DNA of 64,000 nt, taken from the NCBI GenBank assembly GCA_040235405.1, contig JBECKT010000029.1, positions 1-64,000 of the forward strand. The letters are read 5' to 3'. How positions within the stretch are numbered: the stretch's first letter is position 1; every line of letters starts with the position of its first letter. The stretch comes from PGZG01 sp040235405. GTDB taxonomy: Bacteria > Pseudomonadota > Gammaproteobacteria > Pseudomonadales > Alcanivoracaceae. The position numbers and the translations under genes are program-made. Below are positions 8,120 to 16,575 of this stretch, piece after piece. A model generated the notes under the pieces. That model saw only the letters and a list, made by a program, of their open reading frames with translations. It did not search any database and had not been told where the DNA came from.

Positions 8120-9917
8120 CTCCCCACCCTCTGTCCTGACGAATGCCATCGACCACACGGGTCAGGGCATCATCGAAACGCGAGTCCTTGCGGACCACAT
8201 CAATGGCGCCGGCGGCAATGCCGGCAATCAGGTCGTCTCTAAGCACTTCGTATTTATCGGTGCCGAGCCGGTCTACGAAAATATACTTGCCACTGGACGG
8301 CAACACCACCGCCAGCTTGCGCCGGGTCTGCTCCCCCTTGTCGTCGTGGAAGGCCAGCCAGACCCCCATGCTCAGACCGCTGACCAGCAATCTGGCCCGC
8401 TGTCGACGCTGGGCCTCCGACCCGCCGTGGCCTGCGGCAACCGATTCGCGCCGGGCCTGCTCCAGCTCCACCTCGGCTTGCTGCAGAGCCTTGCCTTCCG
8501 CTTCCTGACGCTGGCGTGTCTCGGCCAGCTGGCGGGCCTCCGCCAATGCCTTGCTGCGCGCCTTATCCCTCACCTCGGCCGCCTGCATTGCCACCGCCTG
8601 GCTGGCCCGATGCTCCTGCTCCCGGCTACGCTGACGCTGCCGATACTGGTCTGCCAGCGCAGCCAGACGCTCGGCGGCCCACTCCCGTAACGGCACCGGC
8701 CCCACCAGTGTGGAAATCTGCGCCGAGGAGAACTGCCAGGCGAACTCCTCGAACGAGGCACTGGCCTGCTTCATGCCCAATTGGTTGACGAACAGCAACT
8801 GCTGGTACTCGTCCAGCTTCAGTAACAGCCGCAGGCGTCGGCCAGTTACGGTGTCGCTGAACCAGTCACCAACGTGAATGGCCGCCACCTCCGAAAGCAG
8901 ATCCTGGCTGACGCTGGCCCCGGCATCATTCAGTGCCGTGCCACCGGCAATTGGCGGCACCGACTGATACTCCACCGGGCGGGCATGCAACTGGCACAGG
9001 TGGGCAATATCAACCTGCTCGCGCAGCTGCTCGCGCAAACTCTGATCGGCGATGACCTCTTCCAGCAGCGGCATCAACTCCGACTTGATCTGATCAATAA
9101 CCCGGGTCAGCTTGCTGCGCCCGGATGCCTCAGCCGCCTCCGGCTGCACACTCCAGACCAGCAAGCCAAAGCCGCGCACCAGCTTCTGCCACAACGGAGA
9201 TTGTTCGCCGTGGTGCAGCAAGGTCCACTGAAACGCGCCGGCCCAATGCCGGGCAATCGCCTCGGCCATGAAATCCGGCACGCTGCGCCCGGCCAGCAGG
9301 CGATTCAGGCTGCGCGCCGAGGTCTGGCGGATATAGTCAAGCCGTAACACGCCAAACTCGCTCTCGGCCACCCGGGCCGTGATTCTCTCCTGCCGCTGCT
9401 GGTATTCCTGGAACCACTGCTCAGCAGTGGCGAGACGCTTGCCGGCCGGCTCTGGCTGACTCAGCCAGCCGGCCAGCAGGCTGATGGTGTCAGCTGCCTG
9501 CGGCAGTCCCGGATACCAACCGGCAGCCACTTTTTCAACAACCGCGAGCAGCGCATGGAGAGGATGCTGCGGGCGTAACAGCCAACCATCCTGCGGCAAC
9601 GCTTCGGCTATCAGCCTGCTGCTGGCGCGCATCAGCGCCTGCCCCAGGTCCGGGTGATAGACCGGCTGGGCAAAATAGTCGCCAAGCAGCTCCCGGGCCA
9701 GCCGGATAACACCAAGCTGGCGAACACTGGGGGACTGACCGGGAAAGGCACGCTGCACCACCGCCACCAGGTCTTCACCAAGCGGGTCGGCAGCAAGTAG
9801 CGCACTGACTACCTGGTCATCGGCAATCAATGCTGTCGAAGCGGGCTGACTGCCATGTAACCCGGCAAACAGCCGGGCCAGACGATCATCGGCAGGATCG
9901 GGCATTGGCGCACTCAT
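8112..9917 (-). CDS. DUF1631 family protein
   Basis: The 601-residue cytoplasmic protein matches the DUF1631 family of proteobacteria. An N-terminal helical region precedes a middle region with the QWTLLHHGEQSPLW and VWSVQPE segments. A charged Ala/Gln/Arg/Glu-rich coiled coil spans about residues 430-500, and a C-terminal beta-rich domain begins GVWLAFHDDKGEQTRRKLA and resembles a PilZ-like fold. It overlaps the downstream PilZ gene by eight bases, so the two products are probably made in fixed proportion. A role in cyclic di-GMP signalling is inference from that pairing. Confidence 0.85.
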   Translation of the reverse strand: MSAPMPDPADDRLARLFAGLHGSQPASTALIADDQVVSALLAADPLGEDLVAVVQRAFPGQSPSVRQLGVIRLARELLGDYFAQPVYHPDLGQALMRASSRLIAEALPQDGWLLRPQHPLHALLAVVEKVAAGWYPGLPQAADTISLLAGWLSQPEPAGKRLATAEQWFQEYQQRQERITARVAESEFGVLRLDYIRQTSARSLNRLLAGRSVPDFMAEAIARHWAGAFQWTLLHHGEQSPLWQKLVRGFGLLVWSVQPEAAEASGRSKLTRVIDQIKSELMPLLEEVIADQSLREQLREQVDIAHLCQLHARPVEYQSVPPIAGGTALNDAGASVSQDLLSEVAAIHVGDWFSDTVTGRRLRLLLKLDEYQQLLFVNQLGMKQASASFEEFAWQFSSAQISTLVGPVPLREWAAERLAALADQYRQRQRSREQEHRASQAVAMQAAEVRDKARSKALAEARQLAETRQRQEAEGKALQQAEVELEQARRESVAAGHGGSEAQRRQRARLLVSGLSMGVWLAFHDDKGEQTRRKLAVVLPSSGKYIFVDRLGTDKYEVLRDDLIAGIAAGAIDVVRKDSRFDDALTRVVDGIRQDRGWGDG

Positions 9918-10067
9918 CCGGCTAACCGTGGGGACAGGAATATCGGGATACTACTTAATTCCTATCGCCGGCACAGGATGTCAAAACGATAACATTGGCC
10001 AAAAGACGAACCCGGTCACAGCTCTGGCCATGACCGGAACCAGGCAGGGACAAATGCTACCGTCTGG

Positions 10068-10841
10068 TTACTTCTCCACAAACGCACGTTCAATGACATA
10101 GTGGCCAATCTGACCCTGACGAGTCTCGCGAAAGCCAAGGCCATCAAGCAATGTGGTCAGGTCCTTGAGCATGGCCGGGCTGCCACAGAGCATGAAGCGG
10201 TCCTCGTCAAGGTTCGGCTCAGGCAGACCCAGATCACGAAATATCTTGCCAGACGCTATCAGGTCGGTCAGCCGACCCTGATTGCGAAACGGCTCGCGGG
10301 TCACGGTCGGATAGTAAAGCAGCTGCTCACGGACCTGATCACCGAAAAACTCGTTGTTCGGCAGTTCGTCAGTGATCACTTGCTGATAGGCCAGCTCGGA
10401 GATATGGCGCACGCCATGGGTCAGGATCACCCGGTCAAAGCGCTCGTACACCTCCGGGTCGCGGATGATGCTCATAAACGGCGCCAGGCCTGTGCCGGTG
10501 CTGAGCAGCCACAGCCGCTTGCCCGGCAAGAGGTTGTCCGCCACCAGAGTGCCAGTGGGCTTCTTGCCGACCAGCACGCTGTCACCGATCTTCAGTGACT
10601 GCAGTTTTGAGGTCAGCGGGCCATCCGGCACCTTGATCGAGAAAAACTCCATCTCCTCGTCATAGTTGGCGCTGGCAATCGAGTAGGCGCGCAGCAGCGG
10701 CCGCCCCTCCAGTTCCAGACCGATCATGGTGAAGTGACCGTTGCGGAAACGGAAGCCCGGATCCCGGGTAGTGCGGAAACTGAACAGGGTGTCGTTCCAG
10801 TGATGCACATGGGTAACGCGTTCCACATTCAGGTTGCTCAT
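10068..10841 (-). CDS. fpr: Ferredoxin/flavodoxin-NADP+ reductase
   Basis: The 257-residue flavoprotein transfers electrons between NADPH and ferredoxin or flavodoxin and supports oxidative-stress defence and iron-sulfur repair. The FAD-binding RAYSIAS motif, the STGTGLAPFMS pyrophosphate/NADP loop and the MLCGSPAM motif are all present, and the C-terminal VIERAFVEK is typical of bacterial Fpr. ATG 10841 is preferred over the in-frame ATG at 10856, because the latter contains the GGAG ribosome site. It is divergent from a LysR regulator, the same arrangement as fpr/finR in Pseudomonas, which suggests superoxide-responsive control. Confidence 0.93.
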   Translation of the reverse strand: MSNLNVERVTHVHHWNDTLFSFRTTRDPGFRFRNGHFTMIGLELEGRPLLRAYSIASANYDEEMEFFSIKVPDGPLTSKLQSLKIGDSVLVGKKPTGTLVADNLLPGKRLWLLSTGTGLAPFMSIIRDPEVYERFDRVILTHGVRHISELAYQQVITDELPNNEFFGDQVREQLLYYPTVTREPFRNQGRLTDLIASGKIFRDLGLPEPNLDEDRFMLCGSPAMLKDLTTLLDGLGFRETRQGQIGHYVIERAFVEK

Positions 10842-10938
10842 GCTGACTGACTCCATTGCGCGGGTGGCCTGCTACAGGCCGTGACTGATGGCAACAGAGT
10901 AACGCTGGGCATTCATTCTGAAAAATGGGATATTTAGA

Positions 10939-10967
10939 TATCACCAATCGATAATATCGAACGATAT
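10939..10967. promoter_or_regulatory. Candidate LysR operator palindromes
   Basis: Two inverted repeats lie side by side just before the LysR start codon: TATC-N7-GATA at 10939-10953, and a perfect ATATCG-AA-CGATAT at 10954-10967 that touches the ATG at 10968. They sit in the 126-base divergent region with fpr. Their position suits LysR autoregulation together with activation of fpr. No Shine-Dalgarno sequence fits between the palindrome and the ATG. Confidence 0.55.
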
Positions 10968-11858
10968 ATGAAATACACCCTGCGTCAGCTCGAAGTATTC
11001 CTCGCCGTGGCCCGCCAGCAGCACCTGACCCGCGCCGCTGACACCCTGGCCATGTCACAGTCCGCCGCCAGCAGCGCCCTGCGCGAGCTGGAACAGCAGT
11101 TCGGTGTGCAGCTGTTTGACCGGGTCGGCAAGCGCCTGCAGCTGAACGAGTTCGGCCTGCTGGTCCGACCGCAGGCGGAAGCGCTGCTGGCCCAGGCCGA
11201 GGCCCTGCAACGGACCCTGACCCACCACGACGACGCCGGCCTGCTCAAGGTTGGCGCCACCCTGACCATCGGCAACTATCTGGCGGTCGGAATCATGGCC
11301 CGCTATATGGCTGAGCCGGGCGCCGGCCGGGTTGCACTGGATGTGGCCAATACCGCAGACATCGCCGCAAAAATCGCTAATTTCGAGGTGGATATCGGCC
11401 TGATCGAGGGTGAATTGCATCATCCGGATATCCTGCTGACACCCTGGCAGGAAGATGAACTGGTGGTGTTCTGCGCGCCCGACCACGACCTCGCCGGGCG
11501 CCCGGCGCTGGATGACCGCGACCTGCGCGAGGCCACCTGGATCCTGCGCGAACCGGGTTCCGGCACCCGCCAGACCTTCGACCGCGCCCTGCATGGCCTG
11601 CTGCCAGAGCTGCATATTCTGCTTGAACTTCAGCATACCGAGGCGATCAAGCGGGCGGTGGAGGCCGGCCTCGGCATCGGCTGCCTGTCACGGGTAACAC
11701 TGAGTGAGGCGTTCCGGCGCGGCAGTCTGGTGCCGTTGCCGGTGCCGGGCCGCGATTTTCACCGCCGCTTCTACTTCGCCGTGCATCGGCAGAAGTATGT
11801 CAGCGCCGGCATCGAGCGCTGGATCAGCCTGTGCCGCCAGAGCGCTGCGGCAGCATGA
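10968..11858 (+). CDS. finR: LysR-type regulator, FinR-like
   Basis: The 296-residue protein has an N-terminal winged helix-turn-helix (YTLRQLEVFLAVARQQHLTRAAD, with SQSAASSALRELE as recognition region) and a C-terminal periplasmic-binding-like effector domain. The VGATLTIGNYLA and WILREPGSGTRQTFD segments match FinR of Pseudomonas, which activates the divergent fpr under superoxide or hypochlorite stress. The divergent placement supports this name; the assignment rests on similarity and synteny. Its last 35 bases overlap the 3' end of the convergent nitroreductase gene. Confidence 0.85.
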   Translation: MKYTLRQLEVFLAVARQQHLTRAADTLAMSQSAASSALRELEQQFGVQLFDRVGKRLQLNEFGLLVRPQAEALLAQAEALQRTLTHHDDAGLLKVGATLTIGNYLAVGIMARYMAEPGAGRVALDVANTADIAAKIANFEVDIGLIEGELHHPDILLTPWQEDELVVFCAPDHDLAGRPALDDRDLREATWILREPGSGTRQTFDRALHGLLPELHILLELQHTEAIKRAVEAGLGIGCLSRVTLSEAFRRGSLVPLPVPGRDFHRRFYFAVHRQKYVSAGIERWISLCRQSAAAA

Positions 11859-12555
11859 TGTCAGCGACGCTGCGCCGATCCGGCTTGAAGCGGTTGACCG
11901 GCTGATCCAGCGGGTAGCCAAGCGATACCCCGCACAGCAGCTTGTACTGCTTGGGAATATCAAAGTGCGCCGCCACCGGCGAGCGCCACAGCGCCAGCGC
12001 GCCTTGAGCACAAGTGCCCAGACCCTCATCGGTGGCTGCCAGCATCAGCGACTGCATGAAGATGCCGGCATCCAGCGCGCTGAAAACTCCCAGCCCCTCG
12101 TGAATAAACACAAACAGCGCCACCGGCGCGTCAAAGAAGCGGAAATTGCGTCCCATCTGTTCATCCCGGGCAACCCGATCCTGCCGCCCGATGCCCAGCA
12201 CCTTATACAGACCGATGCCGGTGGCCACCCTGCGTGGCTGCAGATCCTCGGGGTAATTCAGAATCGGCTTGAAGTCGCCATCCGGCATAACGCCGCCACG
12301 CAATGCGCCGAGCAACTTGCCCGGCAATGATGCCTTCTGCAGCATCGTGGCCCGTTGAAAGCGACCGGACAGCTCAGCTCGCAAACTTTCCAGTGCCGGC
12401 CCGGTTGCCACCGCCACCTTGTAGGGCTGGGTGTTCGACCAGCTCGGCGATTCCAGCGCCCGGGCCAGCAGCCGCTCGATCTGCTCCGGCGGCACCGGGG
12501 TATCAGCAAAGGCACGAATACTGCGCCGGCTCAGCAAGACATCATTGAATTCCAT
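11824..12555 (-). CDS. Nitroreductase family flavoprotein
   Basis: The product (about 243 residues) is an FMN-dependent nitroreductase-fold oxidoreductase. The RRSIRAF segment and the SPSWSNTQPY motif near the N-terminus are FMN-contact motifs of the family, and EGLGTCAQGAL followed by GYP completes it. ATG 12555 is preferred because homology begins at MEFNDVLLSRRS; the open frame extends to 12648 without family similarity. The 3' end overlaps finR by 35 bases in tail-to-tail fashion. The substrate is unknown. Confidence 0.9.
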   Translation of the reverse strand: MEFNDVLLSRRSIRAFADTPVPPEQIERLLARALESPSWSNTQPYKVAVATGPALESLRAELSGRFQRATMLQKASLPGKLLGALRGGVMPDGDFKPILNYPEDLQPRRVATGIGLYKVLGIGRQDRVARDEQMGRNFRFFDAPVALFVFIHEGLGVFSALDAGIFMQSLMLAATDEGLGTCAQGALALWRSPVAAHFDIPKQYKLLCGVSLGYPLDQPVNRFKPDRRSVADIMLPQRSGGTG

Positions 12556-12754
12556 AGCCTGCCCGGATGTGTGGGAGAAACGATTGTGGCCACAGGCTAG
12601 CGCTCTCAAAGAAGGGATGCAGTAACTGAACCGCTCAGGCCGAAGCAATTCCGGTCATCGGCTGACCGCAGCGCCGACACATTGGCGCTCTCGGACACTG
12701 GCACCACACCTGCCACCTTCCTACACTCTCCCCCAGCCAACAGGAGGGGATACC

Positions 12755-13762
12755 ATGGCGAAGCTTTCCGAGAAAGCACAGGCACTGCTAGATGCACAGG
12801 TTGCGTACACACTTGAACAGCTGAGCGGCAAGCAGCTGGAGCAACAGATTGAGTCACTGGTCGACAACGTACTCCAGGATGTTAAAAAGCTGAAGCTGGG
12901 CGACGTGGTCACCCCGACCATGATCAAACAGACTGCACACCGCTATGCTATCCATCATGAGATCCCACCGGCCATTCCAGAGCTGATTGGCGAAATTGCC
13001 CGCGAGGTTTACCAGCTAAAAAGCCACGACGAGAACAAGCTGTTCGATCTGATCACTGACGAGCAATTTCGCGATCTTATGAAGAAAATCGTTGAGATGA
13101 AGGACCTGCGCGAAAAAATCATCCGCGAGGCTGTCAGCAATCCGATCTATGGCGAGATGATCTCCGAGGTTTTATATCACGGCATCACCGACTACATCAC
13201 CAAGAACCCGCTGACCAAGAAGATCCCCGGCGCCCAGTCAATGATGAAGCTTGGCAAGAGTGTGATGGATATGGCCTCACCGAATGCCGAGGCCGGGATC
13301 AAGAAATACATCGGCCAGAACATCAACGCTTCGCTGCGGCAGAGTGAAAAGTTTCTGATTCGCAATCTTTCCGACGACAAGATCACCCTGATTGCCACCG
13401 ATGCCTGGAACGAGGTCAAGCTCAACAGGATTTCGGCATTCCGCGATTACGTCAGCGAAGCAGATATCGAAGATTTTTTCGTAATTGGCTTCGAGTACTG
13501 GCGCGAGCTGCGTAAAACCGACTACTACCGCGACATGATTGATGCCGGGGTCGACTTCTTTTTCAAGAAATACGGTAAAAGCACTCTCAACGAGCTGCTT
13601 GAAGAGATGGGCGTGGATCGCGATATGATCGTCGCCGAAGCCATGCACTATGCTCCGCATGTCCTCGGCGTGCTGAGCAAGAAAGGCCTGCTGGAAAAAG
13701 CCGTGCGCCGCCAGCTGGAACCATTCTTCCATACCGACGCCGCGCAGAAACTGCTCGGCTGA
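12755..13762 (+). CDS. Conserved protein of unknown function (335 aa)
   Basis: I do not recognise this family. The protein is cytoplasmic-looking, strongly helical and charged, without signal peptide, membrane segment or cysteines. Its middle contains NPLTKKIPGAQSMMKLGKSVMD, and its C-terminal half is rich in aromatic/acidic patches (DIEDFFVIGFEYWREL). A strong GGAGGGG ribosome site precedes the ATG, and the gene ends in a strong hairpin terminator shared with the DEAD-box gene, so it is a monocistronic, probably well-expressed gene. No partner gene suggests a role. Confidence 0.8.
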   Translation: MAKLSEKAQALLDAQVAYTLEQLSGKQLEQQIESLVDNVLQDVKKLKLGDVVTPTMIKQTAHRYAIHHEIPPAIPELIGEIAREVYQLKSHDENKLFDLITDEQFRDLMKKIVEMKDLREKIIREAVSNPIYGEMISEVLYHGITDYITKNPLTKKIPGAQSMMKLGKSVMDMASPNAEAGIKKYIGQNINASLRQSEKFLIRNLSDDKITLIATDAWNEVKLNRISAFRDYVSEADIEDFFVIGFEYWRELRKTDYYRDMIDAGVDFFFKKYGKSTLNELLEEMGVDRDMIVAEAMHYAPHVLGVLSKKGLLEKAVRRQLEPFFHTDAAQKLLG

Positions 13763-13771
13763 TCCACCAAT

Positions 13772-13803
13772 AAAAAAACGGGGCCTTTCGGCCCCGTTTT
13801 TTT
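13772..13803. terminator. Bidirectional rho-independent terminator
   Basis: A perfect CGGGGCC/GGCCCCG stem (13779-13785 and 13790-13796) has a TTTC loop, with seven A on the left and seven T on the right. It ends the plus-strand gene at 12755 and the minus-strand helicase gene, whose stop codon (13802-13804) overlaps the T run. Confidence 0.93.
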
Positions 13804-15559
13804 ATTCGGCTTTTGCCTTGCGCGGCTTGGCCGGCGGCTTGTCGGTCCACGGCGAGATCGACAGCTTCTGCCCGGACACCCAGACATTGCGCAGGTGCTG
13901 CAAAGAAGTAGACGGCATGCTTTGCGGCAGGTCGACCGTGGAAAACTCCGGAAAAATATCAATCCGGCCGATATTCTGGCTGTTCATGTTCGCCTCATTG
14001 GCGATGGCACCAACGATGTTGGCCGGCTTGACGCCATGCTTGCGGCCCACGGCAATGCGGTAGCGAACCATGCCCACTTCCGGTGCCGACGGTGCCTTGA
14101 CGGTACGACGCTCGCCACGTTCGCCATCCTGACGACGTGGAGCGCGCTCCTTGTACTCGACCCGGACCCGCGGCCCGGCAGAGTCACGCGGCCGCTCATC
14201 GCGGTCGCGCGGCGGACGGGCCGATACCGGCCGATCCTGAATATGGAACTCACGGTCGCCCTGAGCCAGCACTGCCATGGCAGCAGCCAGTTCCAGCGGC
14301 GCCACTTCCAGCTCTTCCTGCCAGCGCGCCAGCAAACCGCGGAACGGCTCCAGCTGGCCTTTCTCCAGCACACGCTCCAGTTGCTCACGCAAACGACGCT
14401 CACGGGCAGCATTGATATCTGCAGAGGTCGGCAGTGGCATTTCTTCCACTTTCTGTCGGGTAACACGCTCGATGGTCTGCAGCAGACGCTTGTCCTTTGC
14501 TGTTACAAACAGGATCGCATCACCTTCACGCCCGGCACGGCCGGTACGGCCGATCCGGTGCACATAGGTCTCGGCATCAAACGAGATGTCATAGTTGATT
14601 ACGTGGGAAATGCGCGGCACATCCAGACCCCGCGCCACAACGTCGGTGGCGACCAGAATATCAATGCGCTTGCTCTTCAGCTGCTCGACCGTCTGCTCGC
14701 GCAGGTTCTGCGGCATATCGCCATTCAGTGCCACAGCGCGATAGTTCTGCCGCTGCAGGGCATCGGCGATCTCCACCGTGCTTTCCTTGGTGCGGGCGAA
14801 AACAATCACACCATCGTAATCTTCACATTCCAGCACCCGGACCAGTGCATCCATCTTGTCGCGGTAGTTCACAAACAGGTAACGCTGGCGAATGGCAGCC
14901 ACCGTTTCCGTTTTCGACTTGATGGTGATTTCTTCCGGGTTCTTCAGATATTTCTGTGCCAGCTTGCGAATCTGGGTCGGCATGGTGGCCGAGAACAGGG
15001 CTACCTGGCAGCTGGCCGGCATCGCCGCCAGCACCGCTTCAACGTCGTCAATAAAACCCATACGCAGCATTTCATCAGCTTCGTCGAGCACCAGACATTC
15101 GAGTTGGTCGAGTTTCAGTGTGCCGCGATTCAGGTGATCGATCACCCGGCCCGGCGTGCCGATCACAAACTGGACACCGTCGCGCAGCGCACGGGTCTGA
15201 GGCCGGTAATCCATGCCGCCACACAGGCTGACTACCTGCATGGTCGGATAGGCGGATGCGTAACGGCTAAAGGATTCAGTCACCTGCAAGGCCAGCTCGC
15301 GGGTCGGCGCCAGCACCAATACCTGAGCATGTCGGGCACTGCTATCAGCAAAACGGGAAATCAGCGGCAACGCGAAGGCAGCGGTTTTACCGGTACCGGT
15401 CTGGGCCTGGCCAATCACATCACGACCAGCCAGCATCAGCGGGATCATCTGTGCCTGGATAGGCGACGGTTGGGTGTAGTTCAGGGAGGCCAATGCGGAA
15501 AGCACAGGCGTGGCAAGGCCGAGGGCATCGAAGCCCGGCGTGGCATGTTCAGCAGTCAT
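13802..15559 (-). CDS. deaD: DEAD-box ATP-dependent RNA helicase, DeaD/CsdA type
   Basis: The 585-residue helicase unwinds RNA in ribosome assembly, RNA decay and cold adaptation. Motifs appear in order: the Q motif (FDALGLATPVLSAL), AQTGTGKTAA (motif I), PTRELA (Ia), DEAD (II), SAT (III) and HRIGRTGRAGR (VI). After the helicase core come a linker, an Arg/Asp/Pro-rich stretch, and a C-terminal DbpA-like RNA-binding domain (YRIAVGRKHGVKPANIVGAI) as in DeaD. ATG 15559 is chosen because homology begins there; the frame is open to 15604. It shares its terminator with the convergent gene. Confidence 0.92.
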   Translation of the reverse strand: MTAEHATPGFDALGLATPVLSALASLNYTQPSPIQAQMIPLMLAGRDVIGQAQTGTGKTAAFALPLISRFADSSARHAQVLVLAPTRELALQVTESFSRYASAYPTMQVVSLCGGMDYRPQTRALRDGVQFVIGTPGRVIDHLNRGTLKLDQLECLVLDEADEMLRMGFIDDVEAVLAAMPASCQVALFSATMPTQIRKLAQKYLKNPEEITIKSKTETVAAIRQRYLFVNYRDKMDALVRVLECEDYDGVIVFARTKESTVEIADALQRQNYRAVALNGDMPQNLREQTVEQLKSKRIDILVATDVVARGLDVPRISHVINYDISFDAETYVHRIGRTGRAGREGDAILFVTAKDKRLLQTIERVTRQKVEEMPLPTSADINAARERRLREQLERVLEKGQLEPFRGLLARWQEELEVAPLELAAAMAVLAQGDREFHIQDRPVSARPPRDRDERPRDSAGPRVRVEYKERAPRRQDGERGERRTVKAPSAPEVGMVRYRIAVGRKHGVKPANIVGAIANEANMNSQNIGRIDIFPEFSTVDLPQSMPSTSLQHLRNVWVSGQKLSISPWTDKPPAKPRKAKAE

Positions 15560-15870
15560 CAAGCACCTTATGTTGTGGCGCTTGCAGACATCTGCTACGG
15601 CCACGTCAGTTTAGGGCGCGGACTCTACCAGCTTTGCCTCGGTATTGATAGGGAAAAGCTGCCCAGGCCTTCATTCTGATTGTTAAAGAAGTGTGAAGCC
15701 GGCTGCAAGCGCCAGTGCAATGGCTGCTGGCCGAGACGGTCCGGCACAATACCATTCAGTAAGCTTGCCGGAGTAGATGCCGCCGGGGGTATTCGTTGTC
15801 TGGCCCCCACTGTTGATGCATCCTTCACTGACAGGTGGTCATTATCCGGCCATTCACGTGGAGATGAGCA

Positions 15871-16575
15871 ATGACCCCTACCCTGCACAACCTTTCCCTG
15901 TTGCTGGTCGAAGACCATCGCCAGCTGGCCCAGAGCGTGCTCGAGTTTCTCGAGCAGCAAGGCGCGACGGTGGATTACGCCGGTGATGGCCGGCTGGCCC
16001 GGGAACTGCTGCGTGACCATCATTATGACCTGATCCTGCTCGACATCATGTTGCCTGGAGAAGACGGTTATTCACTGTGCCAGTACCTGCGCAAGGATCT
16101 GACCCTGACCACCCCGGTGATTTTTCTCACCGCCCGCGATCATCTTGATGACAAGCTGGAAGGCTTTTCCCGCGGTGGTGATGACTATCTGGTAAAGCCG
16201 TTTGCCCTGCCGGAACTGTTGGCCAGAGTGCAAGCACAGGTACGTCGCAATCGTGGCGAAGTCGCCCCGCATGTGCTCAAGGTCGCAGACCTGGAGCTGG
16301 ATCCTTCGCGTCAGGAAGTGCGCCGCGAAGGCAAGTTGTTGAAGTTGTCGCCGACCGCATTCCGGATTCTGCGGATTCTGATGCGCGAGTCGCCACGCGT
16401 GGTCAGCCGTGATCAGCTCGAGCAGGAACTGTGGGGTGATCTGGTGCCGGATTCCGATGCCCTGCGCAGCCATCTGTACAACCTGCGCAAGGTGATCGAC
16501 AAGCCGTTTGCTCTGCCGCTGCTGGAAACCTTGCCGGGAGTGGGTTTTGCAGTACGGGAGAGCAACGCCGCCTGA
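15871..16575 (+). CDS. OmpR-family response regulator
   Basis: The 234-residue regulator has an N-terminal receiver domain with the acidic pair Glu14-Asp15, phospho-acceptor Asp58 (LILLDIMLPGEDGYS) and Lys109 (VKPF). A C-terminal winged-helix DNA-binding domain of the OmpR/PhoB type follows, ending in TLPGVGFAVRE. Its stop codon directly abuts the stop codon of a histidine kinase gene on the other strand, so the probable pair is convergent rather than in one operon. The regulon is not known; the neighbouring lipid-modification genes are an obvious candidate. Confidence 0.92.
   Translation: MTPTLHNLSLLLVEDHRQLAQSVLEFLEQQGATVDYAGDGRLARELLRDHHYDLILLDIMLPGEDGYSLCQYLRKDLTLTTPVIFLTARDHLDDKLEGFSRGGDDYLVKPFALPELLARVQAQVRRNRGEVAPHVLKVADLELDPSRQEVRREGKLLKLSPTAFRILRILMRESPRVVSRDQLEQELWGDLVPDSDALRSHLYNLRKVIDKPFALPLLETLPGVGFAVRESNAA

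Noticed and set aside
13895..15679. Long plus-strand ORF of 594 residues opposite the helicase gene
   Set aside because: It has low-complexity His/Arg/Gln composition and no family motif; the minus-strand helicase has all DEAD-box motifs.
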